DNA of 43,719 bases from Aquificaceae bacterium (lineage in GTDB: Bacteria; Aquificota; Aquificia; Aquificales; Aquificaceae). Below are positions 7,357 to 17,233 of the stretch, in pieces; the first letter of the stretch is position 1; every line of letters starts with the position of its first letter. Under the pieces are notes generated by a model, which was not told the DNA's origin, did not search any database, and was given only the letters and a program-made list of their open reading frames with translations. Both the position numbers and the translations under genes were made by a program. The DNA lies in contig JANWWY010000009.1 in NCBI GenBank assembly GCA_025057455.1, positions 1 to 43,719 of the forward strand. Direction: 5' to 3'.

Positions 7357-8804
7357 ACTTTAACATCCCTCTCTATGAACTTAAGAAGGTTTATTACGCC
7401 CATGCTTACGCCTGGCCAACCCTGTCCGGGAAATACCGTATCACCCACGAGATAAACACCTTCAACGGGTGTAAGGGGTGAGGGATAACCAAAGGGGAAG
7501 TTGTCCTTCGTTATAGGTATGCCACCCACGGAGCCTCTGTAGCGACCTGTATACCTCTCAAAGGTTCTTGGAGTGCCAGAAAGAACCTGTATTTTCTTTA
7601 GGTTTCCCAAGAAGGGTAGATACTCTTGCAAGATTTTAAGGCAGTACTCTGTTGCCTTTTCCTTCTTTTCCGCATACTCTTCCTTTGAAAGCCCTTCCCA
7701 AAGCTCAAGTCTCGTGTGAGTTGATACGGTTATGCTTCTTGTGTTGTTTTTGCTAAGCATCGGGTCTTGCTCCTCTGATATGGATACAAACAGTGACTTG
7801 CTTCCCGTGTATGGTATAGGTTCTTTCAGAAGTATTAGATGGTGGTGAGCAAAACCCTTTGGAATCTCACCTTCTACTGTCATGTATATGGTAAAAGCAC
7901 CCCAGAGGTTTGAGTATCTTCTTTTTGCCCTCTGGGAAAAGTCCTTTAGCTCTTCTATTAGGTCGCCAGCCTTCCATATGGTGGTGTTGAGGATTACCCT
8001 TTTAGCTTCGTAGTTTCCCCTATTAGTCTCTAATATAAAACCCCAGGACTTCTTTCTTATGGCTTTTACCCTTGTTTTCATGCTTACATGTTTTACCTTT
8101 TCTGCGAAGGATTCAAGGAGCTTTCCCATCCCACCTACCACGTAATAGTTAGTTAGGTTTGGGTATGTAAAACCCAAAGACGCAACAGAGAAGGGTACAT
8201 CTTCCAGAAAAGCCTGTGCGGTTATGAGAGTATGGTGGCTCAAAAAGAGCTCATAATCAGAGTTAAAGCTTCCAAGGTATATCTTTGCTACCCTCTTGGC
8301 ACTAAAAAAATTACAGAAAAAGGTGGAAAGAAAGTCCTTTGGATGGTTGAGGAAGCTTTTAATGGGTGTTATAAAACTTGGATATGGTAAGCTATCACAC
8401 CACATGTTCCACATGGAGCTGCTTACCTGATAGACCCTCTTCCAAAAACTCCCGTGGTCTATGCCTGGAAATGCGGTTTTTATTTCCTCAAGAGCCTTCT
8501 CGGGTTCTTTCCAGCGGTTTATCGGCTTTCCATCTACGTAAAATACGAGAGCTGGGTCTATTGGTTTTATGGGAAGGTCTACACCTAAGTATTTAGCTAT
8601 TTTGCCTACGGGCATGTGTTCCTCTGCACCCACAAAGGTGGCTGCACCTGCGTTGTAGTAAAAGTCTTTTTTCTTGAAGGTGCCAGCACATCCACCAAGA
8701 TAGTCAAGGGCTTCAAAAAGTATAACTTCCTTCCCCACATGTGACAGAAGGGCTGAAGCCAACACGCCCCCTATTCCACCACCTACTACTGCGTAGTCAA
8801 ACAT
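7350..8804 (-). CDS. Phytoene desaturase/carotenoid isomerase-like FAD oxidoreductase
   Basis: The 484-residue protein begins with an FAD-binding Rossmann motif, YAVVGGGIGGVLASALL, followed by the acidic ribose-binding residue in ILFEALDYLGGCAGTF. It ends with the second FAD motif typical of CrtI-type enzymes, GVYLVGDTVFPGQGWPGVSMG. The middle has the insertion usual for the COG1233 family (CrtI, CrtH, CrtO). Such enzymes desaturate or isomerise carotenoid precursors. The exact reaction is not certain, and no phytoene synthase is visible in this window. The gene overlaps the LytS-type kinase gene by 7 bp. Alternative roles in the same family include retinol saturase-like reductions. Confidence 0.82.
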   Translation of the reverse strand: MFDYAVVGGGIGGVLASALLSHVGKEVILFEALDYLGGCAGTFKKKDFYYNAGAATFVGAEEHMPVGKIAKYLGVDLPIKPIDPALVFYVDGKPINRWKEPEKALEEIKTAFPGIDHGSFWKRVYQVSSSMWNMWCDSLPYPSFITPIKSFLNHPKDFLSTFFCNFFSAKRVAKIYLGSFNSDYELFLSHHTLITAQAFLEDVPFSVASLGFTYPNLTNYYVVGGMGKLLESFAEKVKHVSMKTRVKAIRKKSWGFILETNRGNYEAKRVILNTTIWKAGDLIEELKDFSQRAKRRYSNLWGAFTIYMTVEGEIPKGFAHHHLILLKEPIPYTGSKSLFVSISEEQDPMLSKNNTRSITVSTHTRLELWEGLSKEEYAEKKEKATEYCLKILQEYLPFLGNLKKIQVLSGTPRTFERYTGRYRGSVGGIPITKDNFPFGYPSPLTPVEGVYLVGDTVFPGQGWPGVSMGVINLLKFIERDVKVC

Positions 8805-8883
8805 AGATATAAGTATTTCCCCCTGTGGCTTTTTTCCGTGTGAGAATTGCTACAGAAGAGAAGAATGCTTTAACAGGATAGGC

Positions 8884-10158
<1,275 letters not shown>

Positions 10159-10163
10159 TTAGA

Positions 10164-10751
10164 TTATACCAAAACTCTACCCCTGGCTATTTTGAGAAAA
10201 TTCTCTAAAAGGTGCATGCCCTCCTCGGAGAGTATGGACTCTGGATGAAACTGAACACCAAAGAGAGGATATTCTTTGTGCTGTATGCCCATTATCTCAT
10301 CGTCTTCAGACCATGCGGTGACCTTCAAAAAAGGCGGAAGGGTATTTTTGTCTATAACCAGAGAGTGATACCTTACCGCTGTAAAAGGATTCTTTAACCC
10401 TTCAAAGATACCCTCGCCCGTATGAAATATCCGGGAAGTTTTTCCGTGCATTAGATTCTTTGCCCTTACTATACTGGCACCAAAGGCATAGCCAATAGAC
10501 TGATGCCCTAAGCAAACGCCTAATATAGGTATTTCCCTGTAGAAGTTCCTTATAACTTCAACAGATATGCCAGCTTCCTTAGGCGTGCATGGACCGGGCG
10601 AGATAACTATGGCTTCTGGCTTTGTTTTCCTTATATCCTCAAGGCTTATTTCATCGTTTCTTCTTACTGCTACTTCTGCGGACAGCATTTGTAAGTAGTG
10701 AACTAAATTGTAGGTAAAGGAATCGTAGTTGTCTATCACTAAAACTTGCAT
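10164..10751 (-). CDS. trpG: Anthranilate/aminodeoxychorismate synthase glutamine amidotransferase subunit
   Basis: The 195-residue protein is a class I glutamine amidotransferase: [16 protein letters not shown] at the start, oxyanion motif [11 protein letters not shown], nucleophile Cys80 in [16 protein letters not shown], and His169 and Glu171 in VQFHPESI. It releases ammonia from glutamine for anthranilate (TrpG) or aminodeoxychorismate (PabA) synthesis; in many bacteria one protein serves both. The partner TrpE/PabB is not in this window, and trpF lies 4 kb away on the other strand. The start codon has no ribosome site and sits only 25 bp from the divergent flippase-like start. Confidence 0.95.
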   Translation of the reverse strand: MQVLVIDNYDSFTYNLVHYLQMLSAEVAVRRNDEISLEDIRKTKPEAIVISPGPCTPKEAGISVEVIRNFYREIPILGVCLGHQSIGYAFGASIVRAKNLMHGKTSRIFHTGEGIFEGLKNPFTAVRYHSLVIDKNTLPPFLKVTAWSEDDEIMGIQHKEYPLFGVQFHPESILSEEGMHLLENFLKIARGRVLV

Positions 10752-10776
10752 AGGGTTTAAAATATATAGCGGAAAA
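10752..10776. promoter_or_regulatory. 25-bp divergent promoter region
   Basis: The gap between the divergent starts of trpG (10751) and the flippase-like gene (10777) is only 25 bp and holds the A+T-rich core TTTAAAATATATAG. -10-like hexamers (TATATT on the minus strand, TAAAAT or TATATA on the plus strand) overlap in this core. Any -35 elements would have to lie inside the opposite gene. Confidence 0.45.
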
Positions 10777-11739
10777 ATGTATAAGTCAATTTTCTATGGA
10801 ATATTGGTGACCCTTCTCTTTGTAATAGGTTCCCTTCTTTACATTGTTAAAAAGTCTTTTACTAAGGAGTTCTTTCTGCTTTTATTTCATGTGGATAAAA
10901 GGTACCTTTTCCTGTCTATCTTTTCCATGTTTTTGTATCACACCTTTGATAATCTTAGACTCCTTATACTCTCAAGGGCTATGAACCTAAAATACTCCTT
11001 TCTTTATGGCTATACAGTTTCCTTTATAAATACCTTTGGTGCTACCATTACGCCAGCCCACATGGGTGGCGAGTTTATGTCCATGTATACACTATCAAGG
11101 AAGGGTGGCAAGCTTCATAAGGTAATGAGTGTTGTTACCATGAAAACCTTAACAGGGGCAGTCTTTTTTGCTTTGGCAATGCCCTACGTGGTGCTTCATC
11201 TTTATAAAAATCCCGCACAGGCAGGAAGAATGCTTATACTGCTCCTCTTTTTCTTCTTCGTGGTTCTTGCTATTTATGTGCTTATCAGGTTCATATCAAG
11301 GAAAGATTCAAAAAACGGCGGTTTTATACAAAAGGTCAAGTACACCCTCAAGAGATACCTCGTAGTCTCAAGAATATTCCTCAGAGACAAAAAGGTAAGT
11401 ATACTGCTTGCATCTTTTAGTAGCATACTTCTGTATGTATGTTTTCTTGCCTCTGGTGCCTTTTTGGTAAAGAGCTTTAACCCAGATGCTATGCTGATTG
11501 AGACCATGGAGCATCAGCTTATGCTCTTGTATGCCATATTTCTTAGTCCCACGCCGGGCGGTAGCGGTGTGGGTGAAATAGGAGCTTTGTACACTTTCAA
11601 TAGCTTTCTTGAAGCCTCTCTTTTAGGTGGTTTTTCCCTTCTCTGGAGGTTTATAACCCAGTACATGAGTGCCCTTATAGGCGGCTTTTTGTTGGTTCTA
11701 CTTCTCGTAAAGGACTCAAAAAAACTAAGGAATGCTTGA
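10777..11739 (+). CDS. Flippase-like (LPG_synthase_TM, UPF0104) membrane protein
   Basis: The protein is 320 residues from ATG 10777. An in-frame ATG at 10729 lies within the divergent trpG gene and would add sixteen residues lacking membrane character, so it is rejected. About eight membrane helices are predicted. The family features are [20 protein letters not shown] with the conserved GGE, and [16 protein letters not shown] near residue 265. The family groups with the membrane part of MprF and AglD-type proteins and is thought to move lipids or lipid-linked sugars. It overlaps lpxK by 8 bp, so a lipid/LPS-related role in the inner membrane fits the context but is inferred. Confidence 0.85.
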   Translation: MYKSIFYGILVTLLFVIGSLLYIVKKSFTKEFFLLLFHVDKRYLFLSIFSMFLYHTFDNLRLLILSRAMNLKYSFLYGYTVSFINTFGATITPAHMGGEFMSMYTLSRKGGKLHKVMSVVTMKTLTGAVFFALAMPYVVLHLYKNPAQAGRMLILLLFFFFVVLAIYVLIRFISRKDSKNGGFIQKVKYTLKRYLVVSRIFLRDKKVSILLASFSSILLYVCFLASGAFLVKSFNPDAMLIETMEHQLMLLYAIFLSPTPGGSGVGEIGALYTFNSFLEASLLGGFSLLWRFITQYMSALIGGFLLVLLLVKDSKKLRNA

Positions 11740-12676
11740 CCTTTTGAATCCCTACTATTACGGAATAAGAGTCAGAAACTGGCTATATGACAAGGGCTTT
11801 ATAAGTGCATGTAAGTTTCATGTTCCAGTTATATCAGTAGGAAACCTCTCTGTAGGCGGAAGCGGAAAGAGCTCTTTAGTTAGGTATATAGCTGAGCTAC
11901 TTTCTGAGGATTTTCACGTCTGTATTCTATCAAGGGGTTACCGTAGAAGGACAAGGGGTACCCTTTTGGTATCCCACAGAGGAAAAATTCTCCATAGCTG
12001 GCAAGAGGCTGGGGACGAGCCCTACATGCTGGCAAAACAGCTAAGGAAGATAAGCCTCGTGGTGGACGAAAACAGGTGCAGAGGTGCAAGGTTTGCCTTA
12101 AAGGAGCTAAGCCCAGACCTCTTTATTCTCGATGACGGCTTTCAACATAGAAAAATTCACAGGGACCTGGATATATTACTTTTGAAAAAAAGGGACCTCT
12201 CTGACAGGCTCTTACCCTTTGGAAGGCTCAGAGAGCCAATAAGTAGCATACAGAGGGCGGACCTGCTTGTAGTAGCCTACGGCGAGTTAGAAACCTTTGA
12301 ATACCAGCATCCTCATAAGATTACCTTGAGAATGGTAAGAGAAAACTGGAAGGTCATTAGAAGCTCCGACGAAGCTCAGGCTGAAGACCTTTCAAAACTA
12401 AGCTTTGTAGCCTTTGCGGGACTGGGAGATAATGAACAGTTTTTCAGAACCCTTCAGAGGCTTGGCATAAAAGTAGAGGAAAAACTAAGCCTGCCAGACC
12501 ACTACCATTACAGGGATTTTAAACTAAAAGAAGACAAGCTCTACATAACAACGTTTAAGGATGTGGTAAAGTTAAAGCCGGCGGATAACCTGTATTATCT
12601 TGACTTTGATGTTAAGGTGGCTGGCTTGAAGGAGGTTCTTGAAAAGCTTATAATTAAAAATTTAAAGGGTCGGTAG
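11732..12676 (+). CDS. lpxK: Tetraacyldisaccharide 4'-kinase
   Basis: The 314-residue protein starts LLNPYYYGIRVRNWLYDKG, with the N-terminal membrane-associated helix of LpxK. It carries the P-loop in SVGNLSVGGSGKSSLV, the SRGYRRRTRG segment, GDEPYMLA and the family signature FILDDGFQHRKIHRDLDIL. LpxK phosphorylates the lipid A disaccharide with ATP on the cytoplasmic face of the inner membrane, so the organism makes lipid A. Translation is coupled to the upstream flippase-like gene by an 8-bp overlap. Oddity: its last codons and TAG stop (12674-12676) are inside the 5' end of the tRNA-Lys gene, which starts at 12667. Confidence 0.97.
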   Translation: MLDLLNPYYYGIRVRNWLYDKGFISACKFHVPVISVGNLSVGGSGKSSLVRYIAELLSEDFHVCILSRGYRRRTRGTLLVSHRGKILHSWQEAGDEPYMLAKQLRKISLVVDENRCRGARFALKELSPDLFILDDGFQHRKIHRDLDILLLKKRDLSDRLLPFGRLREPISSIQRADLLVVAYGELETFEYQHPHKITLRMVRENWKVIRSSDEAQAEDLSKLSFVAFAGLGDNEQFFRTLQRLGIKVEEKLSLPDHYHYRDFKLKEDKLYITTFKDVVKLKPADNLYYLDFDVKVAGLKEVLEKLIIKNLKGR

Positions 12677-12739
12677 CTCAGCTGGCAGAGCAACGGACTC
12701 TTAATCCGTGGGTCGCGGGTTCGACTCCCGCCCGACCCA
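12667..12739 (+). tRNA. tRNA-Lys (anticodon CUU)
   Basis: A complete 73-nt cloverleaf can be drawn: acceptor stem GGGTCGG/CCGACCC, D stem GCTC/GAGC, anticodon stem ACGGA/TCCGT with loop CTCTTAA (anticodon CTT at 12700-12702), a 5-nt variable region, T stem GCGGG/CCCGC with loop TTCGACT, and discriminator A at 12739. No CCA is encoded. It shares its first 10 bases with the end of lpxK and its last 39 bases, antisense, with the end of glgB. Confidence 0.97.
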
Positions 12740-14617
12740 TTTGAGCACAAGCACCGCAAGAGGGGGGAGAGTCAGAGAGAGAGAATAAGGTCTTCCGTGG
12801 AAGGGAATTTTCTCCGCAAAAACTCCGCCCAAGTTCCCTAAGTTGCTACCTCCATAAATCTCCGAATCTGTGTTGAGAAGCTCCTTCCAGAATCCACTCT
12901 CTGGCACTCCCACTCTGTACTCAAATCGTGGCACGGGTGTGAAGTTGCACACCACCAAAATCCTTTTGCCGTCTGAGGACTTTCTAAGGTAGCTTATTAT
13001 GCTCTTTTCCCAGTCGCCAAAGTCTATCCATTCAAAACCTTCATGCTCACAGTCAAGCTCATAAAGAGCCTTCTCTTCCCTGTAGAGCCTGTTGAGGTCT
13101 CTTACCAGCCTCTGTATGCCTCTGTGTGTTTCGTACTGAAGCAGATGCCAGTCAAGGCTTTCTTCGTGGTTCCATTCCCTCCACTGGGCAAACTCACCAC
13201 CCATAAAGAGTAGCTTTTTACCCGGATGTGTCCACATGTAACCAAAAAGTAGCCTTAAGTTGGCAAACTTTTGCCAGTCATCCCCCGGCATCTTGGAAAT
13301 TAGCGAACCCTTGCCATGGACCACCTCATCGTGGGATAGGGGCAAGATAAAGTTTTCAAAGAAGGCATACCATATGCTAAAGGTAAGCTGGTTGTGATGA
13401 TACTTTCTGTAAACTGGGTCCTTGGACATGTAAAAAAGGGTGTCGTTCATCCAGCCCATGTTCCACTTGAAACCAAAGCCAAGACCACCTACATAAACGG
13501 GTCTGCTAACCATTGGATAGGCTGTGGACTCTTCCGCTATGGTCTGTATACCCTCAAAGTCCCTGTATAGGCATTCGTTGAGTTTTTTTAGAAAATCTAT
13601 TGCTTCAAGGTTTTCTTTACCTCCATATATGTTAGGGACCCATTCATGCCTTGAATAGTCAAGGTAGAGCATGCTAGCCACCGCATCAACCCTTATACCA
13701 TCCACATGGTATTTTTCCAGCCAAAAGTGGGCACTGCTCAGAAGAAAAGACCTCACAGGTCCCTTTCCATAGTCAAAGATGTAGCTTTTCCAGTCAGGAT
13801 GCCACCCTTTTCTCCAATCTTCGTATTCGTAAAGATGCGTGCCATCAAAGTATCCAAGTCCATGACCGTCCGTAGGGAAGTGAGAAGGCACCCAGTCAAG
13901 TATTACGCCTATGCCATGTTGGTGCAGGTAGTCTACCAAATACATAAAGTCTTGAGGAGTTCCATACCTTGACGTGGGGGCAAAGTATCCCGTAATTTGG
14001 TAACCCCATGAACCGTAGAAGGGATGCTCCATAATGGGCAGAAATTCCACGTGGGTAAAACCCATACTTTTAACGTAATCAGCCAAAAGAGGTGCCAATT
14101 CTCTATAACTTAGCCACCTGTTTCCCTCCTCTGGCACCCTCCTCCACGAACCTGTATGCACTTCGTAGATGCTTATGGGAGCTTTGTGGTGGTTTATACC
14201 CTTTCTCTTTGCCAGCCAGTCTTCATCGTGCCATTGGTAGTTTAAGTCCCACACGATGGAGGCAGTCCCAGGAGGAATTTCGTGAAAGAATCCGAAGGGG
14301 TCAGCTCTATCTGTCCAGTAGCCCCAGTGGGTATAGAGGTGATATTTATACCTTTGACCCTTTTTAACTCCTTCTACAAAGCCCTCCCATATGCCAGAGT
14401 TATCCTCTCTTCTCTTTAGAGGTATAGAGTGCTTATCCCAATTATTAAAATCACCAAAGACATAAACCTTCTCCGCATGGGGTGCCCATACTGCAAAATA
14501 GGCACCATCTTCATAAAGGTGGCAACCAAGCTTTTCGTATAGTCTGCAATGAGACCCTTCCAAAAAAAGATATACGTCGTAATCTGTCAAAAGGGAAAAG
14601 TCGTAACAAACAGCCAT
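12701..14617 (-). CDS. glgB: 1,4-alpha-glucan branching enzyme
   Basis: The 638-residue protein is a GH13 branching enzyme that makes alpha-1,6 branches in glycogen. A CBM48 domain (about 30-120) has [21 protein letters not shown]. The barrel shows [20 protein letters not shown], the nucleophile region [16 protein letters not shown], the acid/base region [11 protein letters not shown] and [17 protein letters not shown]-terminal beta domain ends [10 protein letters not shown]. The first N1 domain of enterobacterial GlgB is missing, as in shorter GlgBs. Oddity: the last twelve residues ([12 protein letters not shown]) and the TAA stop are read from the antisense strand of the tRNA-Lys gene, so the natural stop seems to have been lost and replaced by one in the anticodon loop. 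No other glycogen genes are nearby. Confidence 0.97.
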   Translation of the reverse strand: MAVCYDFSLLTDYDVYLFLEGSHCRLYEKLGCHLYEDGAYFAVWAPHAEKVYVFGDFNNWDKHSIPLKRREDNSGIWEGFVEGVKKGQRYKYHLYTHWGYWTDRADPFGFFHEIPPGTASIVWDLNYQWHDEDWLAKRKGINHHKAPISIYEVHTGSWRRVPEEGNRWLSYRELAPLLADYVKSMGFTHVEFLPIMEHPFYGSWGYQITGYFAPTSRYGTPQDFMYLVDYLHQHGIGVILDWVPSHFPTDGHGLGYFDGTHLYEYEDWRKGWHPDWKSYIFDYGKGPVRSFLLSSAHFWLEKYHVDGIRVDAVASMLYLDYSRHEWVPNIYGGKENLEAIDFLKKLNECLYRDFEGIQTIAEESTAYPMVSRPVYVGGLGFGFKWNMGWMNDTLFYMSKDPVYRKYHHNQLTFSIWYAFFENFILPLSHDEVVHGKGSLISKMPGDDWQKFANLRLLFGYMWTHPGKKLLFMGGEFAQWREWNHEESLDWHLLQYETHRGIQRLVRDLNRLYREEKALYELDCEHEGFEWIDFGDWEKSIISYLRKSSDGKRILVVCNFTPVPRFEYRVGVPESGFWKELLNTDSEIYGGSNLGNLGGVFAEKIPFHGRPYSLSLTLPPLAVLVLKWVGRESNPRPTD

Positions 14618-14631
14618 AGGAATATGATAGC

Positions 14632-15120
14632 CTATCTTCTAATCTCTAAAACCTGTGGTATCATTAGGGCGTAGCCCTTGAGTTGCCAGTGTATTATATC
14701 TGTGATTGCGGAAGGAACGAGCTCTACGAAGGGATAAAAGTCCTTATCCGATAGACCATAAATCTGCTCCGCAGCCATTTTACAAACCTTAAACTTTACG
14801 CCGTACATACTAAGACTTTCAAGCCTTTCCACGATGTCCTGATACTGGCTTCTATTTTTCATGGCAAACACCGGGAGTTCCCTTCCGTGAGAGACCACAA
14901 CTATTTCTATGTCATCTGGGCTAAAGTTATAAGGCGGGTTTGTAAGAACGAACAAAACATTAGATATCCAACCAAGGGCTGGTCTAAGCTTTTCAGGATG
15001 GTCAAAGAAGAGCTCGTAAACCACTTTAAAGGGTCTTTCGTAGGGTGTTTGAAGGAATTTTCCGTGAGGCTGAGCAAATAAGAAGGAAAAAAGTAAAATC
15101 AAGCTCAGTATCACTTTCAT
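14632..15120 (-). CDS. Second exported DsrE-like protein
   Basis: The 162-residue protein has a good ribosome site (AAGGAGG) before its ATG and a signal peptide ending near LFAQ (residue 16). The mature part has [19 protein letters not shown], a DsrE-type strand-helix start, then [35 protein letters not shown] with a single Cys, and [23 protein letters not shown]. This pattern (strand, V-V-S-H-G-x-E, later VCxxA) is typical of the periplasmic DsrE-like proteins common in sulfur-metabolising bacteria. It lacks the CxxC of the protein at 339-776. Only 14 bp separate its stop from the glgB start, so they may share a transcript. The function is unknown. Confidence 0.72.
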   Translation of the reverse strand: MKVILSLILLFSFLFAQPHGKFLQTPYERPFKVVYELFFDHPEKLRPALGWISNVLFVLTNPPYNFSPDDIEIVVVSHGRELPVFAMKNRSQYQDIVERLESLSMYGVKFKVCKMAAEQIYGLSDKDFYPFVELVPSAITDIIHWQLKGYALMIPQVLEIRR

Positions 15121-15137
15121 GACTCCGCCTCCTTGCT

Positions 15138-15143
15138 TATAAT
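15138..15143 (+). promoter_or_regulatory. -10 box for trpF
   Basis: A perfect TATAAT ends 12 bp before the trpF ATG. A transcript would begin near 15150, leaving about 6 nt of leader and no ribosome site. The -35 position (TTTCAT at 15115-15120) is weak. Confidence 0.5.
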
Positions 15144-15155
15144 ATCTACTCTCCC

Positions 15156-15770
15156 ATGGTCAAGGTCAAGCTATGCGGTTTTACCAGAGAAGAGGATATA
15201 AAAAAAGCGGTGGAACTTGATGCGGATTACATAGGCATAGTTCTTTATCCCAAGAGCCCAAGGTATGTAAGTTGGAACCGTGTTGGCAGGCTTATAGAAT
15301 GCTCTGGAAAAGCTAAAACTGTGGCGGTTATGGTAAACCCAAGCCATGAAGATGTAATGAAAGCTCTTGATATGGGTTTTGACCTTATTCAGCTTCATGG
15401 GGAAGAGAGCTTTTCCTTCGCCAAAGGAGTAGGCATACATAGGATTCTAAAGGCCTTTAGAACCTGTAAAGGAGTCCAAATTCAAGAGGATTGGAAGATG
15501 GCTCATGGCATACTTCTTGATGCTTGCACGCCTGCTTACGGTGGGAGTGGTCAGAGTGCTGACTGGGAATTTGCTAAGATTCTCGTAGAGGATGGCTTTA
15601 GAGTCTTTTTGGCTGGCGGGCTAAAACCCGATAATGTGGCACAGGCAATAGCAAAAGTAAATCCTTATGCGGTGGATGTCTCTTCTGGTATTGAGATAAG
15701 TCCTGGCATAAAGGACCACAAAAGGATGGAGGAGTTTATGCATGCGGTTAAGAACGCACCTAAAAATTGA
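15156..15770 (+). CDS. trpF: Phosphoribosylanthranilate isomerase
   Basis: The 204-residue protein has the TrpF barrel motifs: VKLCGFTREEDI with catalytic Cys7, DYIGIVLYPKSPRYVS, IQLHGEES, ILLDACTPAYGGSGQSADW, FLAGGLKPDNVAQAI and NPYAVDVSSGIE with the catalytic Asp, ending in the ISPGIKDHKRMEEF helix. It isomerises phosphoribosylanthranilate in tryptophan synthesis. Other trp genes are absent, except the amidotransferase at 10164-10751, so the pathway genes are dispersed. The 3' end overlaps the thioesterase gene by 29 bp. Confidence 0.98.
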   Translation: MVKVKLCGFTREEDIKKAVELDADYIGIVLYPKSPRYVSWNRVGRLIECSGKAKTVAVMVNPSHEDVMKALDMGFDLIQLHGEESFSFAKGVGIHRILKAFRTCKGVQIQEDWKMAHGILLDACTPAYGGSGQSADWEFAKILVEDGFRVFLAGGLKPDNVAQAIAKVNPYAVDVSSGIEISPGIKDHKRMEEFMHAVKNAPKN

Positions 15771-16128
15771 CAGGAGCCTGAGCGGTGAAGTAGTTGAAAT
15801 TTCTGAAGGCTACGCAAAGCTGAGACTTAAAACGGACCATAGAATGGTGGCAGATGAAACCGGACTAATCCATGGTGGTTTCATCTTTTCTCTGGCGGAC
15901 TTCTGTGCCATGGCTACAGTAAACGAGCCCACTGTGGTGCTTGCACAGGCGAGCATGAAATTTATAAAACCTGTCATACTGGGTGATGAAATGGAAGCGG
16001 AGGGAAGGCTCATAAGGTCAGAAGGTAAAAAGAGGTGGGTGCAAGTAGAAGTGAAAAGAAAAGGGGAAAAAGTAGCAGAGGGGGAATTCCTCTGCGTAGT
16101 GCCAGAGAGGCACGTGCTATCTCAGTAG
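15742..16128 (+). CDS. PaaI-like hotdog-fold thioesterase
   Basis: The 128-residue protein has a single hotdog domain with the PaaI-type signature LIHGGFIFSLADFCAMATVN, followed by ASMKFIKPVILGDEMEAEGRL and a WVQVEVKRKGEKVAEGEFLCVV strand. Such enzymes hydrolyse acyl- or aryl-CoA thioesters in the cytoplasm; the substrate cannot be read. The start lies inside trpF, with GGAGG about 10 bp upstream. The end overlaps the convergent htpX gene by 7 bp. Confidence in the fold is high and in the reaction moderate. Confidence 0.85.
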   Translation: MRLRTHLKIDRSLSGEVVEISEGYAKLRLKTDHRMVADETGLIHGGFIFSLADFCAMATVNEPTVVLAQASMKFIKPVILGDEMEAEGRLIRSEGKKRWVQVEVKRKGEKVAEGEFLCVVPERHVLSQ

Positions 16129-17024
16129 GCATATACCCCCATCTGTCTGGCAAGCTCTTTCAGCCTCTCTATTCTCTTTTCTGTGGATGGGTGTGTGGAA
16201 AAGAGCTCCCATATACCATGACCTGAGAGTGGATTTTCTATGAAAAGGTGTGCGGTGCCTTGGTTTACCTCTGCAGGTATTTGATGCACATAGTTGTGTA
16301 TTCTTTCCAGAGCGCTTGCAAGGGCAAGTGGGTCCCCGCTTATCCTCGCACCCGTCTCGTCAGCCATGTACTCTCTTGACCTGGATATGGCCATTTGTAT
16401 TATTGTGGCTATTATGGGTGTTATGATTATCATGGCTACGCTGGCTACAATGGACAGTGGATTGTTATTTTCTCCATCCCTTGAATGACCCAAAAGAAGT
16501 GCCCATTGAAGCATGTTCACAAGATAGGAAATGGCACCCGCTATAGTGGCAGCCATAGTGGCTACGAGCACGTCCCTGTTTTTTATATGCCCTATTTCGT
16601 GAGCAAGAACAGCTCTTAGTTCCCTCTCGTTTAGGATTTGCAGTATACCTGATGTTACCGCAACCGCACCGTTGGACGGACCTCTCCCTGTTGCAAAGGC
16701 GTTGGGTTGTTCCATGGGAACCAGGTATATTTTTGGTTTGGGTATGTTTGCCCTTTGAGCTAATTCTTCTACCATCCTATGAAGCCACGGAGCCTCTTCG
16801 TATGGTATCTCTCTGGCACCGTACATGGCCAACACAATTTTGTCAGAAAACCAATAGGCTATAAAGTTCATGATGCCCGCAAGCAAGAGAGCTATGGTCA
16901 TTCCCGTCTTACCGCCTATGAGGTTTCCCACAAACAGAAAAATGCCAGTCAAAAGTCCAAGCAGTATCACACTCCTTATTGCGTATCCCATTTCCTTTTT
17001 CCCGTATCCAGGTTCTGTATACAA
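16122..17024 (-). CDS. htpX: HtpX-type membrane zinc metalloprotease
   Basis: The 300-residue protein has two N-terminal membrane helices (about 17-35 and 40-60), the zinc-binding HEIGH (His142, Glu143, His146) in AVLAHEIGHIKNRD, two further helices (about 152-175 and 195-212), and the third ligand Glu218 in SRSREYMADETGA. ATGRGPSNGAVAVTSGIL is also typical. HtpX degrades damaged inner-membrane proteins and is stress-induced in other bacteria. ATG 17024 has a weak AGG site; ATG 16991 (MGYAIRSV) is a plausible alternative start, with AAGGA very close. The region upstream is GC-rich and contains an 8-bp inverted repeat. Confidence 0.95.
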   Translation of the reverse strand: MYTEPGYGKKEMGYAIRSVILLGLLTGIFLFVGNLIGGKTGMTIALLLAGIMNFIAYWFSDKIVLAMYGAREIPYEEAPWLHRMVEELAQRANIPKPKIYLVPMEQPNAFATGRGPSNGAVAVTSGILQILNERELRAVLAHEIGHIKNRDVLVATMAATIAGAISYLVNMLQWALLLGHSRDGENNNPLSIVASVAMIIITPIIATIIQMAISRSREYMADETGARISGDPLALASALERIHNYVHQIPAEVNQGTAHLFIENPLSGHGIWELFSTHPSTEKRIERLKELARQMGVYAY

Positions 17025-17045
17025 CCTGGGCTGGGGTATTTGTAT

Positions 17046-17094
17046 CCCGCCTTTTGGGGTGCAGGCGTCCCCAGCGGGCGGTATTTGCCTGCAC
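17046..17094 (-). promoter_or_regulatory. GC-rich inverted repeat in the htpX leader
   Basis: On the plus strand GTGCAGGC (17059-17066) and GCCTGCAC (17087-17094) form a perfect 8-bp stem with a 20-nt loop. A second possible pairing joins CCCGCC (17046-17051) with GGGCGG (17076-17081), so two mutually exclusive folds exist. The element sits about 22 bp before the htpX ATG. No T-run follows on either strand, so a terminator is unlikely. Confidence 0.5.
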
Positions 17095-17191
17095 CTTCTG
17101 TTTATTGTAGAAAATAGACACCTAATCCCTTTATGTCAACGGTAAAGCGGTGAACTTTTAGAGGGCTTCCCATCTAAAAGGGCTATGGCTG

Positions 17192-17219
17192 TTGATTTTA
17201 GACCTCAAAGGATTATATT
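17192..17219 (+). promoter_or_regulatory. Promoter of phoH-ybeY
   Basis: -35 TTGATT (17192-17197) and -10 TATATT (17214-17219) are 16 bp apart. The start of transcription near 17226 would leave a leader of only about 8 nt before ATG 17234. Confidence 0.55.
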
Positions 17220-17233
17220 TACCCTTGTAGCCT

